The notes under the pieces were generated by a model. That model ran no database searches. It had not been told where the DNA came from and was given only the letters and a program-made list of their open reading frames with translations. A stretch of 64,000 nt of DNA, taken from assembly GCA_030549495.1 (NCBI GenBank), contig JAUIRK010000832.1:62001-126000 (forward strand). Direction: 5' to 3'. Every line of letters begins with the position of its first letter. Positions within the stretch are counted from its first letter, which is position 1. The translations under genes and the position numbers were made by a program. Positions 13,401 through 28,400 of this stretch are shown piece after piece. Origin of the DNA: Nectonema munidae (Eukaryota > Nematomorpha > Nectonematoida > Nectonematidae).

Positions 13401-16400
13401 TTAACTCTAAATGCAAATTAGACAGAAGCAGTGGTGTAGCCAAAAAAAAAGTTGATAGAAGGGGCACAATTTAAAAACAAAAAACTTGCGCAACATTATT
13501 TATACTTTCTTGATCCTTTCATTGGAGAAATTTTTGAAAACTGATATCGCATAAGATGCATGGGGGCACCATGCGGTACATAGGAGTGAGGGCACGGCCC
13601 CTCATGCCCCAGCCTAGCTACGTCACGGGAGAGAATAGAGCTGAATCAGATAGGAGAGCTTAACAAGAGAAGAGGGCTTGAGTGAAAGAAGAGAGCTTGA
13701 ATGAACTTGAGTGAATGATTGAGTTTTAGCACAGAAAGCGGAAGAGAAAAACAGAGGAGACAAAAAGAGAAATAGAATCACTGTGACAGAAGATGAGAAA
13801 ATCTAGCGGATCATCAACATGGGTTTGCTCTGTGACCTATGTGCATATTGAAGCAATGGATTATTATTATATAGCTCTCACGCATCGTCTGTAAAATATG
13901 TGCGATAGGGATTTCAGAGCAGCTTGGCATGATGTTTGATTGATTCGAAAGTCTGCATTCCTTCTATGCGATCATCATACATGTTTTATAAACGAGCAGC
14001 AACTCTTACTTATAGAAAATTATTGGGGAGGGGGGGAGGTCATTTTCGCCCCCCCCCTGAAAACACATTGGAGGGGGGAGCGGTCGCCTCCCGGATGTGC
14101 GCCCCTGATATATAAGGAAAAACAAACAAATTATTATCCATAGATACTCTCAGCATTATGGTATTTAATTGGTTCATTTATTTTTAAGATGTTAACTCCC
14201 TGAAAGAATCTACAAAAAGATTGCACTATGCGATGTTAATAGTTTGTTCCTTTATAGGTTTAAAAGATTGAAATAAAAAATAGTTTTGGCTTAGGAACAA
14301 AAAATTTGTCAGACAATTAATTTCGGGTTGTTGTCAATCTTTTTTCAAGCAAGTGAGAGACTATGATAGGTTGAAGAAAATAAAAGTTTTAGGTGTTAGA
14401 AGAAAGTGTGTATTGTGAGTGTTAATATATCTTGTTTATGTTTGGTATATGTGTGATTATGTGCATGCGATAAATAGCTGTTTTGTCTGGTAGTAAGGAG
14501 TTGTACAATGGTAAGAGAGGAAAGAACTTTGTAACATTAGATACCAAATAATAATGCTATCACACCTAATTTTTCATTACACTTTATTTTTCACTTTTAA
14601 ATGGAAATTAGTGTTTAAATATTTTAAATTGATAATTTCATTTCTTTTTTAGGTTCTCCTGGCATTCATACATTCCATATTCTTGACGATAAGAGACACA
14701 TTTTAACCAAAGATCTTGAAAAAAGAGTTTGTCTTTGGGATGTTTTGACGGTGAAATATTTTTCAATTAGTAATCTTGAAAGTACCGTATATGATTGAAT
14801 AGATGGGTTTTCTTCATTAAATTCTGACATGAAATTTTTGCCTGGGACTCATAATTAAGGAATTAAAAGACAAATACCATACCATCTTGCAGAATTAGAT
14901 AGTTAGTCTCAGCACCTCATCTTACTAGCATTACTCAGCAAAAGATAATGCCTTATTTTTAATGCTTCAATGTGTTGCTAGTGCATGGCTTCCCCCAGTT
15001 TATTAGATAACTTTCTACCAATGAACGGGATGATGCTACATAAGTGACATCAAAGATGAAAATAAACGTATACGCACAGAGTTCTGGGCGGAGCCATTTA
15101 GATTCGTAAAGAAAAACTCGACAGGTAGGCATATTCCCCGAGGGGAACGGGTCGGTACGTTACAAACTTCACAAACATGTTATTTCTTTAATTATTATTT
15201 TTTTATAGCTTTGAATTAAGATAAACTTTTTGGGCTATATTATAACTTAGCATTTTCAGGAATCATTATTATATCTTCAACCTTTTCTGGATACAAATCC
15301 ATTCTTTTGATTGTAATAAAATTTGATTCTGATATTCATCAACTATTTTTGAGCTACTACATAAAAACGGCAAAGTTTCTTTCATTTTTTCCACCAAATC
15401 TGTTATCTTTTTATAATTGTTTTTAAATTTGGTTCTAAGAGAAAGTTGCTCATTCTAGTTAAAATAAAAATTATGAGTTATCTTCGAGTCTAATACATGT
15501 TTTGTTGCAATCATTTTCTAGATCAGTTTTTCTTCTTTGAAACTAAATTGAAAAACTAATTGAATACATTTGTAACGAGGATTCTAGTAATTGGAAACAC
15601 AATTTGCAAAATTGTAGTTCCACCAGTTGGAAATTGTTTTTTAGCCGCTCTTTAAAATTTTCACAAAAAATGCCTAAAAGATAATTTTTTTTGTCGTTGC
15701 TAAATTAATTCATAGAATTGTTATGATATATAATAATCATTTCATATCATATTCTTCTTCTTCATTATGGTAGGAATAATGGTTTTCATATTTATCATTG
15801 GTGTTTTACTAGAGTTTATAAAATATACATTTTCGAGTTCCTCTTTTTTGCTATTTATTTTAACTGCACGAATGATTTCTTTCTCGATTGCTTAAAACGG
15901 AAAAATGCTTCCCCTCTAGGAACGAAGAGAATGTATCTCGGGGTCGCAGCATGACTATTACTCTGGAATCTTGTAGAGGTATTGACTGTTTAATATTAGC
16001 ATACTTTTCAAGTTGCAAAATACGTTTACGCTTGAATTTTGAATATAAGTCATTTTGAAGTAATGAATTTTTCAAAATGCATCATATATAATATATATCT
16101 TTCAGATCAGATTTTTTAAGAACTTATGAATTCAACCAGGGATTTTCCTCATTTTACTTGTTCTTAACATGAAAGTTATATACCTTAAATTTCTGCTTCA
16201 GTTGTAGCTTGTTCCTGCACACTTTCGTCTTACAGATGTTGAATCAAACATGGTGCTAGGGTAATGGGTTTATCGCAGTTTAGATGAAGCATGAATTCTG
16301 CAAGACGGTATGATGTATTGGTTGCTTTCTTATTTCGGTTACCTTTTTATTCATAGAACCGTCGAATCAGAAATGATTGAGAAAATACTTGCCGCTAGAC

Positions 16401-19400
16401 AAAAGATGGACCACGATGGGTCATGGGTATATTAGCGAATAAACAATAACAAGTTTTTGAGGGACCGAAGAGACATGCCTCCTCTCACAATGTCTTCTAC
16501 CTCATTGCAAAACAAATACTTTACATTTCTCATTTTGCTAACTGATAATGATAAATGTTACTGATTTTGTCTCGCTTGTTTAATCCATTTGGCATAGGGA
16601 TAAAGATTTTCTTCCAATAGATATGAGTAAAATCTCGCTTCATAATTTCGACCTTATTTTGTGATGGCGCTTTTTTAACCATATATTTTTCGCACAAGTT
16701 TTCTCAGTCCCCCCCCCCCCCCCTAATTCGGCATCACGACCAGTTACAGTTAGAAAGCGCCTCAATATTACAACCAGTAGCACATGTGTATTCTCATCCA
16801 CACTAACTCTAAGCTATGTCGTGTTGCTAAGGACAAATAGCATGTGATGTATGTTGCATAAGATTAGCATGTCTATTCTCATTGGAAAAAGGGCATCTTT
16901 TCAACATAGTTTCACTACATCATACCCTTTGTAGCATCCAGGTGTATGATTCTAAACTTACTAATAAGACCATCACGCAATTAACCATAAAAATAATGTC
17001 CCAAAGGTGGTCTTAATTGCGGGATTTTACTACATATTTCATTTAATTGTAGAAATTGTAAAACTATCCTAATTTGATATTTTATGTTTTCTAAGGCTTC
17101 AAAAGTCAAGGATTTGGGCAATGTGGACTTTGATGAAGAAATTGAAAGAAGAAAAACACATGTGTATATTCCACAGTGGTTTACAGCCGAGCTTAAAACA
17201 GGCGTATTTTTCCTGTGCTTAATTTTGACATTTTTATTTTGAAAAATAATAATCTTGATTTTCACAGAGATAGGCCTTTATTTTTGTAGACTAACTTTAA
17301 GATTGACTTTAATTCTACAAGAAAGAAATTGTTCACGAATGATTTTGTTATTAAATCGAATTAATAATAACATGAAATATTTGAATAATCCCCTGCAATA
17401 AGAAAGCTCAAGTCATTTTTATCTTATACTATAATTCCGTATTTAATATATTTATTCTTTAAATTTTTTAATTTTAAATGAAAATAACTTTTTTTGACTA
17501 GTAGGCATTTTTGAAAACTTGAATTATAAAGAGCTCAGAAGTTTTGGCATTTACTTTCGTATCAATCATTTTCATGATAATTATGAAGCAATGACATCCT
17601 CCCTGTATTTAAACTCAGCGATGACAAATTTAGTTCAAATTTTGGAAAAAAATCTTGCTTTTCTCTATAGATATTAAGGATAAATTTGTCAGTCTTTCTT
17701 CGTTTTGAGATTTTCTTAGCAGAAAAGTTATAAGAGGAATTGTCAATACTAAATTACCGGTAAGCTTCAGTCGCGATCCGATAGAGTCGAAGTTTGTAGG
17801 TAGATTTCCAAAATCCACGTGCTTTCTCACTTTTCAGCTCCCTCACTTTTAATACCAAGACATAGATCATATCGTGATACTGCAAGCTATGAGTGGAGAC
17901 TTCTTGAAGGACTTTACAGACAGTTGATGGAGTATTGCACAAATACTCAATAAGCAGGCGCTTGGATCCAGGGAAACGTCTGGGAGGACGAGTTTGAAAC
18001 AAAGTATGATATACGAACCTACTATATTCAGATGGTCAACTCTCGCGATGGGGAATGATTGCCTTGTCGTCCAATAACTCCGACTGTTCTACGGCGTAGT
18101 TAAAACCTAAGTGCTTCTTGAGACTAATACACGCAAAATACGAGTGAGGTAATTACTTGTAAGTAAGGGGGTTCAAAGTGTTATTGTTGAGCATATGATC
18201 TAAAGTGGGATGAAGAGGTGCGGTTCTTGAGATGCTAGGCCATGTCGAGCATTTATTAAAATAGTTGATTAAAACATCTTCACAAATTGACTCTCCACTT
18301 GAAAGTGAGGCCGCATGGAGTTAAGAAGGAATTTAGAAGATGAGATAAAGTCTATAACGGAGAAAGTGAAAGTTTTTAATATATCAGTTAATTCCAAATA
18401 CATATGAACAGAGACATCACTATCCAGAGGACATTCGCAATATTCTCTTCATAGACTAAGAGATCTTGAAAAACACATCCAATAACTTTCAACACTAATG
18501 AAAAGAGACTTCTATCTTCATATTAAGCAAATTTGTCAGCTATAAAACTATAGAAAAAAGATGAAAAGCAGGCGGAAAACGAGCTCTCCACGGAGAGGAA
18601 AGAAGTGTAATGTCCTGGAATTTCCTGAGAGGGAGATATTAATACACAAAAATCGCCGAAGAAAGCGATAGTAGTGTATGAATCCAGGTCGACTTTTTGT
18701 TCTAATGCAACAGAGTTGCAAACTTTTTGCTTCTAAAAAAGTTGTTAACCCAGAAAAATCTACCGATTATGATCAGGAGAGTAGCATCAACTTGATAACC
18801 TGTCCACCAAGTCACCTGATGGTGAGAATAAGTTAGTCCAAGGGAAATTAGAGCCTCAAGTTTAACAAATTGATTTCGGTCATTTTGTTCTGAAACCTTT
18901 TGTGTAACATAGGTTGGAATTTTAAACTTCGTTTATAAAAATCTCGAGGATTTCTCAAAGACTTCAGTAGAGCAATTTGTTCTCTTGAATAACTCTGTTG
19001 AGGGAAAGCAAAAGTGTAGTCCAAAAAACGATATTCCTCGTGACTAATAGCGCTATTGAAGTTTCGGTATCTCCGAAATATGGAAAAAGACCTGAGTCAA
19101 TTTCGTTTATTCAATTGAATTATAGATTAAAACAGTTGAGGGATTAAAGCAATCAACACAAACTATTAAGTAAATATACCTTAAGAAGAAGGAAATATGA
19201 TAGTATATCCAAATCTTCATTTCATCCCTTTGATTAATGAAATCTGTTGAATCGAAATATCTACTCAAAAATTGCAAAAAAGTAAAGTAACCCGTTGGCT
19301 TTTGTTAAGGAAGATCGAAAATTGTTAAAACTCCTCTGTCAATTTTGTAGAATTTGTCATGAGTAATCCTAAATCCTTGTCTCCATGTTCCTTAAGAAAT

Positions 19401-22400
19401 AAAGAAAATTGTTGTGCTATTTCAAAGGAAGGGGACGTTTTTAATTGATAAAAAGCGAATGAAGATAACCACTAAATGTCCCAAGGATTAATTACTATAT
19501 ATTTTACGTGTATATGAGATTGCGAGATAATATATAGTTAAGCCAACAGTTAAGAAATAAAGTGTATGATGAGAGAGACGTTAATACAGCAGAATTTATG
19601 AAGACGGTAGAGGCATGTACTAATAAGTTTTATTATCATGCCCTTGAAAACAAATACTTTATGCAAATAATATAATAGTTGTAAAGCTTGACTTCATTGT
19701 CCTTATATTCCTTTATTTTTCATATTTTCGACTCTTCTTACTTTTTTTATCTTCTGTAACTATATTGATGTTTCTCCATATCTGTTACTTTGGTAAAAAA
19801 ATATATGATAATTTAACTTGTTACTTATATTGGGAGTAATTTCAACAAATAACTTTTCATCAATTCTTTTGGCATCTAATGTAAAAATCCTTATTGTACT
19901 CTTGCTTTAGCTGCTCTTAGTGTTAAGTGTGGAGATGTTTTTTCATATTTTTGGAAGTTTTAATAAATTTTTTCCATCCTCTAGAGATAAGTATAACTAA
20001 AAGGAATGAAGAAATTAACCATTTCCACCAAAGATGTTAGCAAGATTATATTTGAAAATCCCTTTATTTTGCTTCTACAAAAAATAGTTAGGATTTACAT
20101 GGATTACCTCAATTGCTAAAAAGTATACTATAATGCCTCTTGTGTCCATAGCATTGCCTTTTATCTGCTGGCCACTTTAATGTATTATTTTGCCTTTTAT
20201 TTATATAGGAGCAACTGCTCAAACTATTTTCATTTTTGTATGATGAAAATATTTAGCGTTCTTTTTATTAATACTATTGCTTATTTTTTCATACTCTATA
20301 TAAATACTGTTTATAGTTTCTTACGATTCATCTTGAAGAGAATGATTGTTTCTCAGCGTGGATCTTTTCTTCGCATATAGGCTTATCCAATGAAGCGAGG
20401 AGTACGATTTTTTTTATATTTCTCATGTTTTATCTAATTTGAGGATTCCTTTACACAGTTAATTTGGGACTTCTTATGCTGAATATCTTATTCAAGAATT
20501 GGTCTTTCAAAAAGAGAAGTCAAGTTTCCTGTGATGAATCCTGTATATTTTATTTCCTGTATCTACTTATTTTTAATAGAGATGTGTGTAAACTTATCTA
20601 GTTGGCTGACTGCCATTTACTTTTTTTCATAGTTCGACATAAGCAATACTTTGCTTTCTTGAAAACACCCATTACCTATACCTTTAATTGTTTCTAAAAG
20701 AAGTAAAATTAAAAACATACATTTAAAGCATATGTGTGAGTTGGAATACATAACTCTGAAAATGGTGTCCAATACCGTGGTAGAAGATATGTTACTACAA
20801 AATTAGGTTTTTTTAATTTGATGAATTTTGTTTTTTTCCTGAAAAGAAAAAGAAAATTAATTTCCCAGTTTCCATGGATTTCACTTTAAAATTATTAAAG
20901 TGTTTCAACTCCTCCTTGTCGGCTACCTGTCTATAGCGGCTACTGAAATATCTCCCGCACAAAGTTATGGTACTACAGACTCTTTTATAATGATCGATTA
21001 GGCGATTAGTGCGAAGAAGAGCCAGAGAGCGATACAAACTCTTCATGGTGTGAATTTTGTTCCATCCATTCGATATTACTGTGTTATGATCAATTTCCAA
21101 GGTAGCAGCGACAAACGTCTGCTTTTATACAATCACATCGCATTACATTGCATCACCGCCGTAAGTTTTTCTTCTGAGTTTTCTTTGAATTCCACAACTC
21201 TTAGATGGTTCCCAATTCTGTAAAATCTCTTCAAGGTGAGTATCCACTCTCTTTAGAAAAGAAGATAGAAGTGGTCAGGATGCATGACAATAACAAGTTG
21301 AGCGCTTGTTCCATCTCTGAGAAGCTTTGTATCCAAGGGCATCGCTGCTGAATGACTCAAATCCTATGGAGATGAAATAGGACTGGATCAAGAAGTTTGA
21401 AAGTAACGTACCACTTGACCGGCAAAAGGTACGGAAAATAGCCATTGATGAATTAAACGCCATCCTCTACCAATTGTTTAAAGATTGCACAGGCTTCTTC
21501 TCCATGTGAGCCGCCCACTTCTTAAGAAGAATGCAAGGAAGGTAGCAGTGCTTCTAGAACTTGATGACTTCATGGCATCAGACGACTAGTTAAAGACCTT
21601 CCTTCGGCGACACAACATCATCTTAGGTAAGATTGACGTCGGAAGTGGTGGAGTCGAGACAGCTACTGTAGTTGACACGATCTTCGTGACATCTTCAACA
21701 TGGGTGATAATGGACTTTTGCTCTTGTGCTGTGTGCCAACGCCGTCGGAAAAAAGAATCTCGTGATGATCATTGGCATCTCAATCAAACCACGTGGCTTT
21801 GGTAGGATCGAACGTGAGGATTTTCGCGTGGACTATTATGCAAATAAGTCTTGTGTGACTAGCAATCTGTCTGAATTCTTCATGACAACGCTCAACAAGA
21901 AGATGCAGCAGCAACGTCAAAAGGTGAAAAGTTTTATGATGTTCGATTTCTTGAAGAAGGTTTGACGTTAGTCCTCTGACGGCGCTTTTAAGAACAACAA
22001 ACGGCTCTTTCCACAGCCAACACGTCACTGAATGAGATACGTCCCCATCATAGTGCCAGTAATGCATTGGCTTGTGCCTCATAGCTGAATCTAACAAATG
22101 AAAAAATATATAGTCCCATGATTTAATTAAAAAAAAGTAGAAGTAAGTAAAAAAAATCCAATGTGATATGCTAGACGAGCAAATTTGTTAGCTGTTTTAT
22201 AGAATTACGTACGGTATTTATGCTATTATACATACAATGCAAACATAAATGGCCTCTTACCTTATTAAATTGATTACTAAAGTAACTCTTGCGAGAGCAT
22301 AAACAATCAATATTTTCGTCACTAGGTTAAGCTTTCAATTTTGTTATAAATAAGTTTGCAGCTGAAACGCTCTATTGTACTTGAAAGAAGTTGAAAGAAT

Positions 22401-25400
22401 AGTTTTTATGAATTTTCTAGTTTTATAATTTTTAAGATGGATTCACCCTTGTCAAGCAACTGCAACTCTTCATTTAAAATCACTTTCGAACGTGTATCAC
22501 CTGTAAAACTTTTGCATTTATAGTTTTGATTAGGATGGCGTTTTCTAATTTATCCTTCAATGTCTACATTAATTTTTCAATTCTTCTTCATCTTCCTCAA
22601 GATAAAAGTTCAGAGTTCAAATCACTTTGATCGAAAAAAAAGTTTTCTCAAGTCAATTTTTGCAAAATCTATCATAAAAAATGATTTCATTTTAAAAATC
22701 TTAAAAATTTTTATAGTGAGATTGAAATGTATTATTTAATAGAAAACAGTTATTTTAGACAGTATAATTTATTAGACATAGTTATAGATAAGGATATAGT
22801 TGAATGGAAGTTTAATAAAATCCCCAGCATTGACCATATTTCTGTGAAATATAAAACTTAAAAATCTCAAGAAATCAACCTGAGAAAGAAACACTAGTTA
22901 TAGTCCTATTCATTGTACTTGGAGGATGCCCTGTATAACACGATCTTGTATTCCTACAAAACATTTTTTTAATTTTTTTACTACTTTTAGTGAGATTATA
23001 AAAGTTTGATAGTCTCTATATAAGCATTATAATAAGCAGGTAAAGAAAACATTATTAAACACATAAAATCGAACATGTTAACTTCATTTCCAGATAGCGT
23101 GTAGTTGAACAAGCACTTATATAAATATATAAATTAATACGTATATGATGACAATAAAATACGTATAATTACATTGTCAAGGGTTATAAGAAAATCTGTA
23201 AACTGCAATAGTAAGTAAGTAGTTGGGTGAAGATTAATGAATGCAGAATAGTGCAATTAAAGTATGTAGTTAGGTGGATATTAACACATTTTGAGATGTA
23301 GATAGATAATTAATTGTAGAAGATAAATATGTTACTTTTTATCCGCTATTTTTAGAGTAAGTGAGAAGGAAAGCAGAAGCGTCGATAAAGTGTAGGCTCT
23401 TCGCCCTTACTGGAAAATATATAAATGTATACACCCACTTTAGAATAAGCTTTGCCCTCTTCCCCTTCCATTGTGATTTGAATCTGACGAAAGGGTTGGA
23501 TTGAAGTAAAAAGATTGTAAATGACAATATCAGATAAAATGGTATATTATCCATGTGTAGTTATGGTGGGTTAAAACAAAATAAGTAAATAGCTTGTTGT
23601 CAATCAATGCTATAAGTTAATCAGTGTAACCATACTTAACTATATACACCAATAAATGATCCTGCATCTCTTGTTATACCCACAAGTGCATTACTATACT
23701 ATGTAGGCGTAACATATTTGTCAATATTTACATGGCATAAGCGAAGAAAGTTTTAATACAATTAATATCTGAATAATTTTTAAATGGTTGTAAAGTTTAT
23801 TGAAAGTATCAAAGACTTTTTTCATATAAAGTTGGCAAAAATAATATGTTTAAAGTAAATAAGGAATTACTTGAATTGTGGAGAGAGAAAATTAGCGAGG
23901 GTATATGTAAACTGATATCGAATATACTGTATATACATAAGCTTAACATTGGTATGAGTAAGGAGGCATCAAAATCGAAATATGAAGTTCACAAATTAAA
24001 TCATACAAAATTTGCAAAATCATTTTTGATTTCATGACCGATTATGCTAATAATGAGATAACATAATTTGGCGGAGAAAAAAATAAAAATGGACCCCATA
24101 TAAAGCCATGGGGCACACAATAATAAAAATAATACCAAATTTTCCTCAGAAATAGAATTATTCCACAATGAAATCGATTTATATATATTTCTCAATCATA
24201 AATAGTACTTAAGATTGGATAAACAGAGGATATCACTTACAATTTAGATTCTTTGGTTGAATTGCTTTTAAGGGATCATCAAATATAGCTAAAAAGACTT
24301 ACTATGCTCAGAATAACTAGACTTTGGGGGGAGAGGACATCTTTTTTAGAACAGATCAAATTTTATTTACTAGAAAACTAAAAAGCATTTTTTTTCAAAA
24401 ATGTTCGATAAAATTGTATGTAATAAAGCAATAGTTATCAATGCCCGAAGACCTTTTAGTCTTGGGCGGGTGCTTTTTGACGAATTTTAACTCTTGTATT
24501 TTCTTCTAGTCTATTTGACCTGAAACAAAATTTAAGCTCGTATATTGTACATTTTTTTCATATACAGTTTTTAAATTTTTTGACTGGGCTTATATGCATA
24601 CCTTCAAATTTTACATATTTTTTTTTCATTAAAATTTAAGCGCTTAGTTAAAATATTACACTCATGTTCTTGGCGTCAATAATCATATCTGTATAAAATA
24701 TTAATTTTTGGAATATATTAAATAAATTATCCTTAATTGATATCTTCTCTTCAAACATAATAAGCCAGCAAAATATGGCACTAAAATTTAAACACTTTGT
24801 CAATCTTAATTTTTTTTAGTTTATAAAATGCTAATTTATTAGCGGAAAAAGTTTGGCTTCATACCTGATAAACAGGGTAAAAGAATTGTTAATGAGTTGA
24901 GAAAATAAAATCAAGGGCCATAACATAACATGTGATACTTTTTTTACATCACTTGTCGTGCCAAGCGGGATAAAGAACAAAAAGAGAGGAGTTTTTTTTC
25001 TAACTTTTATTTTAGTAAAGATGCCACAATTGTTTCGTATGTTCCAAAAAAAGGAAGATGTTGCTGACTTTGCATTTGAATAAACATGTTAACAATAGAG
25101 AAGATAAAAACCCAATTATTTTTGAGCACAATCTCACTAAAAGTGCTGTTGACACTTTGGATAAACTAGTCTCCACTTATTCCGGTAAAAGAACAAAAAG
25201 ATGGCCAATGGTAATTTCTCCTAATATCATTGATGTGTCAGCCCGTAATCGTATTGTGATTTGGTGCGAAGATTCTGAATGGGAAAAATCATATATGAAT
25301 ATAAAAAGTAGGACGTTTTTTGAGAAATTTGGAGAAGAAATCAGCGAAACATTTGATGATCAGCAGGGAGTTTGCCGAGATTCGAAAATGCTTTGAGAAT

Positions 25401-28400
25401 TCTAGAAAATGTAAAAGATTAAAAAAATATATCTAAAAAGAAAAAGATGTTCAATATGTCGATTTACAAATGACATTAAACCAACATAAAATGCAAAAAG
25501 ATGTTTTATTCTCATTGTAAATAAAATATTTGTCAAAATAATCATTACAAAATAAATATAAATTAAAAATTGTAAAGATTAGAATACTCTGTGCATTATT
25601 ATTTATATGAAAATGATTTATATGGTCATATTGATCTGAGTTTTTTAAGGGTAAAATAGGAGTTAAAGATTACAAATAAATGCATTTGAAGTTCCATCAT
25701 CTAGCTTTGCATTCCAAGTTTTTGATAGAAAAGGCGGCAACAATTAGCTAATTGTTTCATGGAGAGGATTTTTACAGTTCAGCCAACACAATCAATACAG
25801 CAATTAAGGAATTCATTTGAGCAAGGGTTTTTTTTATAATTGAATTAATTATTCAAATTAGTATATTCTACTGTTCATGTGTTATATGTTACATCTTTTT
25901 TATAGATGAGGAACTCTTTCAAGATTATGGGTTTACCCTACCCTCACATCTTCCTCTAGCAATATGGTAATGTATTTTCCGTTTTTCATTCTTACTAGTG
26001 ATGGGACGATTAATCGGGAATCGTGTTTTTTTAATATCGAAATCGTACCGGAAAATTTCATTAGTATCTTCCGATACATCAGTCCTTATTTTTTTATTTT
26101 TAGGAGTATTTATAAAAGTACAAATTTTAAACCTATTTTAAATTTTTAACAAATTAACTTTTAATTTTATTTAACCCGATTTATTGATTTTTCAAGTCCA
26201 AACACAAAAAAAATATAAAAAAATGAAAATCAATCCATTGAAAAATGTAGCTTTTTCCGGTCTTGAATTAAAAAAAATAATAAATATAATATCCAAAATA
26301 TTCTTTTGTTCATGTGTCTGTATAAATAAGAAAAGTTTTTATTATAATAATTTCAAAAGCTATTTGCATACATCTTTGTATTTAAATTTAATGTCACTTT
26401 ATATTGTATCTATTTGCCTCTTTTTTGAATAGAGAAAGGTAAAGCTACCGTCGGGTGTTTTCATCGAGAAGGCACATTTTCGCCGCTTGTATCGAACTAT
26501 GAGAAAGTAGGCCTGATGGAAGATCGAAACTCAGTACCTTACTCACGTCCCCGAGAAAGTTGAAAGCATTGTATTATAGACACTATTATTAGCCATCTTA
26601 ATTACATCTGTTTTTATATCACTTTGTAAGTTTATTATGAAGTGTGCAAAATAAAACCGAGCATTGCAAGATCATCCACTCTAATCTTTTATTTTTTCAA
26701 TTTAGTTTTTGTTTTTCCCCACCTTACTCTTTTTCTTATTTTTTTTATATCATTTTTCAAGCAAGCATTTTTGCTAATTTTATGTTCTGATTTGGGATTA
26801 ACTTGACTATTTCACCCACTTATTGATTGACTGTTCAATAAATTGAATAAATAGAAATAGGTAGGTACTCATTTTTTTTTACAAATTTCTTGGCAATCAG
26901 GTGAAGCGATTTTAGGCTGATGAAGAAGAAGAAGAAGAATTTATTCATATACACAACAGTTGTAAACAGTTAGTCAAAAAGAAACAAAATATTTATAATA
27001 AAGAAAAAACATGTGAAAGGATTAAAACAAAAAAATCAATAGCAGTACAAATGTTGTGTTGTATGGACATAAACAAAGGCTACTTAAAGCCGCTGAACGT
27101 GATAGCCCATTTTCAACATGTTCTACAAAGTTTCATTATTCAACATTTAGATAAGAGCAAGAAAAACGAATTTCTTTAACGCAATTTTTCTTTAACTGGG
27201 CGTCATATGCTTCCGTTAATATTTTTTAAATTTTTTTCTTGAAAGGATGTTTACGAAGTTGAAACATAGTTCCAATATCGCTATTTTTAGATTTTTCAAT
27301 AAGAATGCAATTTTGAACTCAACTGATTGTTTACATTTTTCGTTTCTAAATATTGGAATGAATAAATCAAATTTACTTCTGGTTTCATAATGATATATCT
27401 CGTGATTTAACTTCGACGAATAAAGAAAGTTTGAGCGAAACAGACCGTTCAAAAAATCGTGTAAAAAATCAATAATTTATAACTAAATTTCATGTATTTT
27501 TAGACTATTCACCATCAAAATTTTCCTATTTGTATGCTGATTATAATTTAAGTTCAAAGCTGTTCTTAACAATCTTTTTTGCAAACTGAATATTCTTTCA
27601 AGGCTTTTATGACCCTAATTTACTATAGAATAGTTTAAGATAGGTAAAACTAGGGCTTTGTAGGCTATAGCTACAAAGCAGATATTTCAGAGCTTTGAAT
27701 TTTGCATTAAAAAACACAATTTATTACACAATGAGTTGATATGTTCATTCCACGAAAGCTTACTGTCAATAATAACACCAAAAAAATTGAATTTGCTTAT
27801 AGTTTCCAAATTGTATGAATCAATCCTAATATTGGGAGTGAATGTCACTAAAAGTTAGCCTAAATTTTATGATTAGCTTCACTTTAGCTGCAATCTTTTG
27901 GTACATAGATCTTATTATAGTCAAAAACTGACGTTTTTGAGGGCTCTTTTATTTTAGTACAAATGCTTCTCTGTATAAAAATAAAATAAGATAAAGCAAA
28001 ACGTTTATTTTTAGAATTGTAAGTTCACTAACTCTTTTCATAATTCTTTTATTTAATTTAAGTGAAGGAGATGGAAAAATGCTCTATCGCTTCACAATCA
28101 AAGACTTGGAGAAGGAAAGTGAGGATCCCTATTTAACGGATCTTATGCCGTATTGGATTTGTGATGCCATAATCAGAGTATGCTTTTTCTCATTTTTTTC
28201 CTCTCAAAAAGAAAACTACTTTAAGACTAATAGAACAGAAAGCAAGCACGTCCTTATATATCCCTCGTTTCATACGATTTCGGAATGATCTATTCAAAAT
28301 AATTTCAAGAAATACATTTTTCTTTATCTTAACCTTTTCATGACCAGTCTATCATATATGATACATGGACAATTTTACCTTCGTCTGTTTTTCAAATAGT

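Larger units (their letters stand above)
11477..14107. mobile_element. hAT-like non-autonomous element, copy B
   Basis: Termini CAGGGGCGCACATCC (11477) and GGATGTGCGCCCCTG (ending 14107) are perfect 15-bp inverted repeats. The flanking 8-bp duplication ATATATAA is exact at 11469-11476 and 14108-14115. The 2631-bp body is the reverse complement of copy A, including the SINE head and the nested MITE, but without the 6729-7305 insertion. No transposase gene is seen. It sits in a WDR48 intron and is probably spliced out with it. Confidence 0.93.

Noticed and set aside
17754..18002. 82-codon minus-strand frame
   Set aside because: No recognisable domain and no continuing frames; treated as chance.
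19910..19990. Candidate for the missing WDR48 exon (readings with LSV and a later FSYFW or FPSS)
   Set aside because: The usable donor leaves two extra bases, which does not fit the next exon, and similarity is weak.
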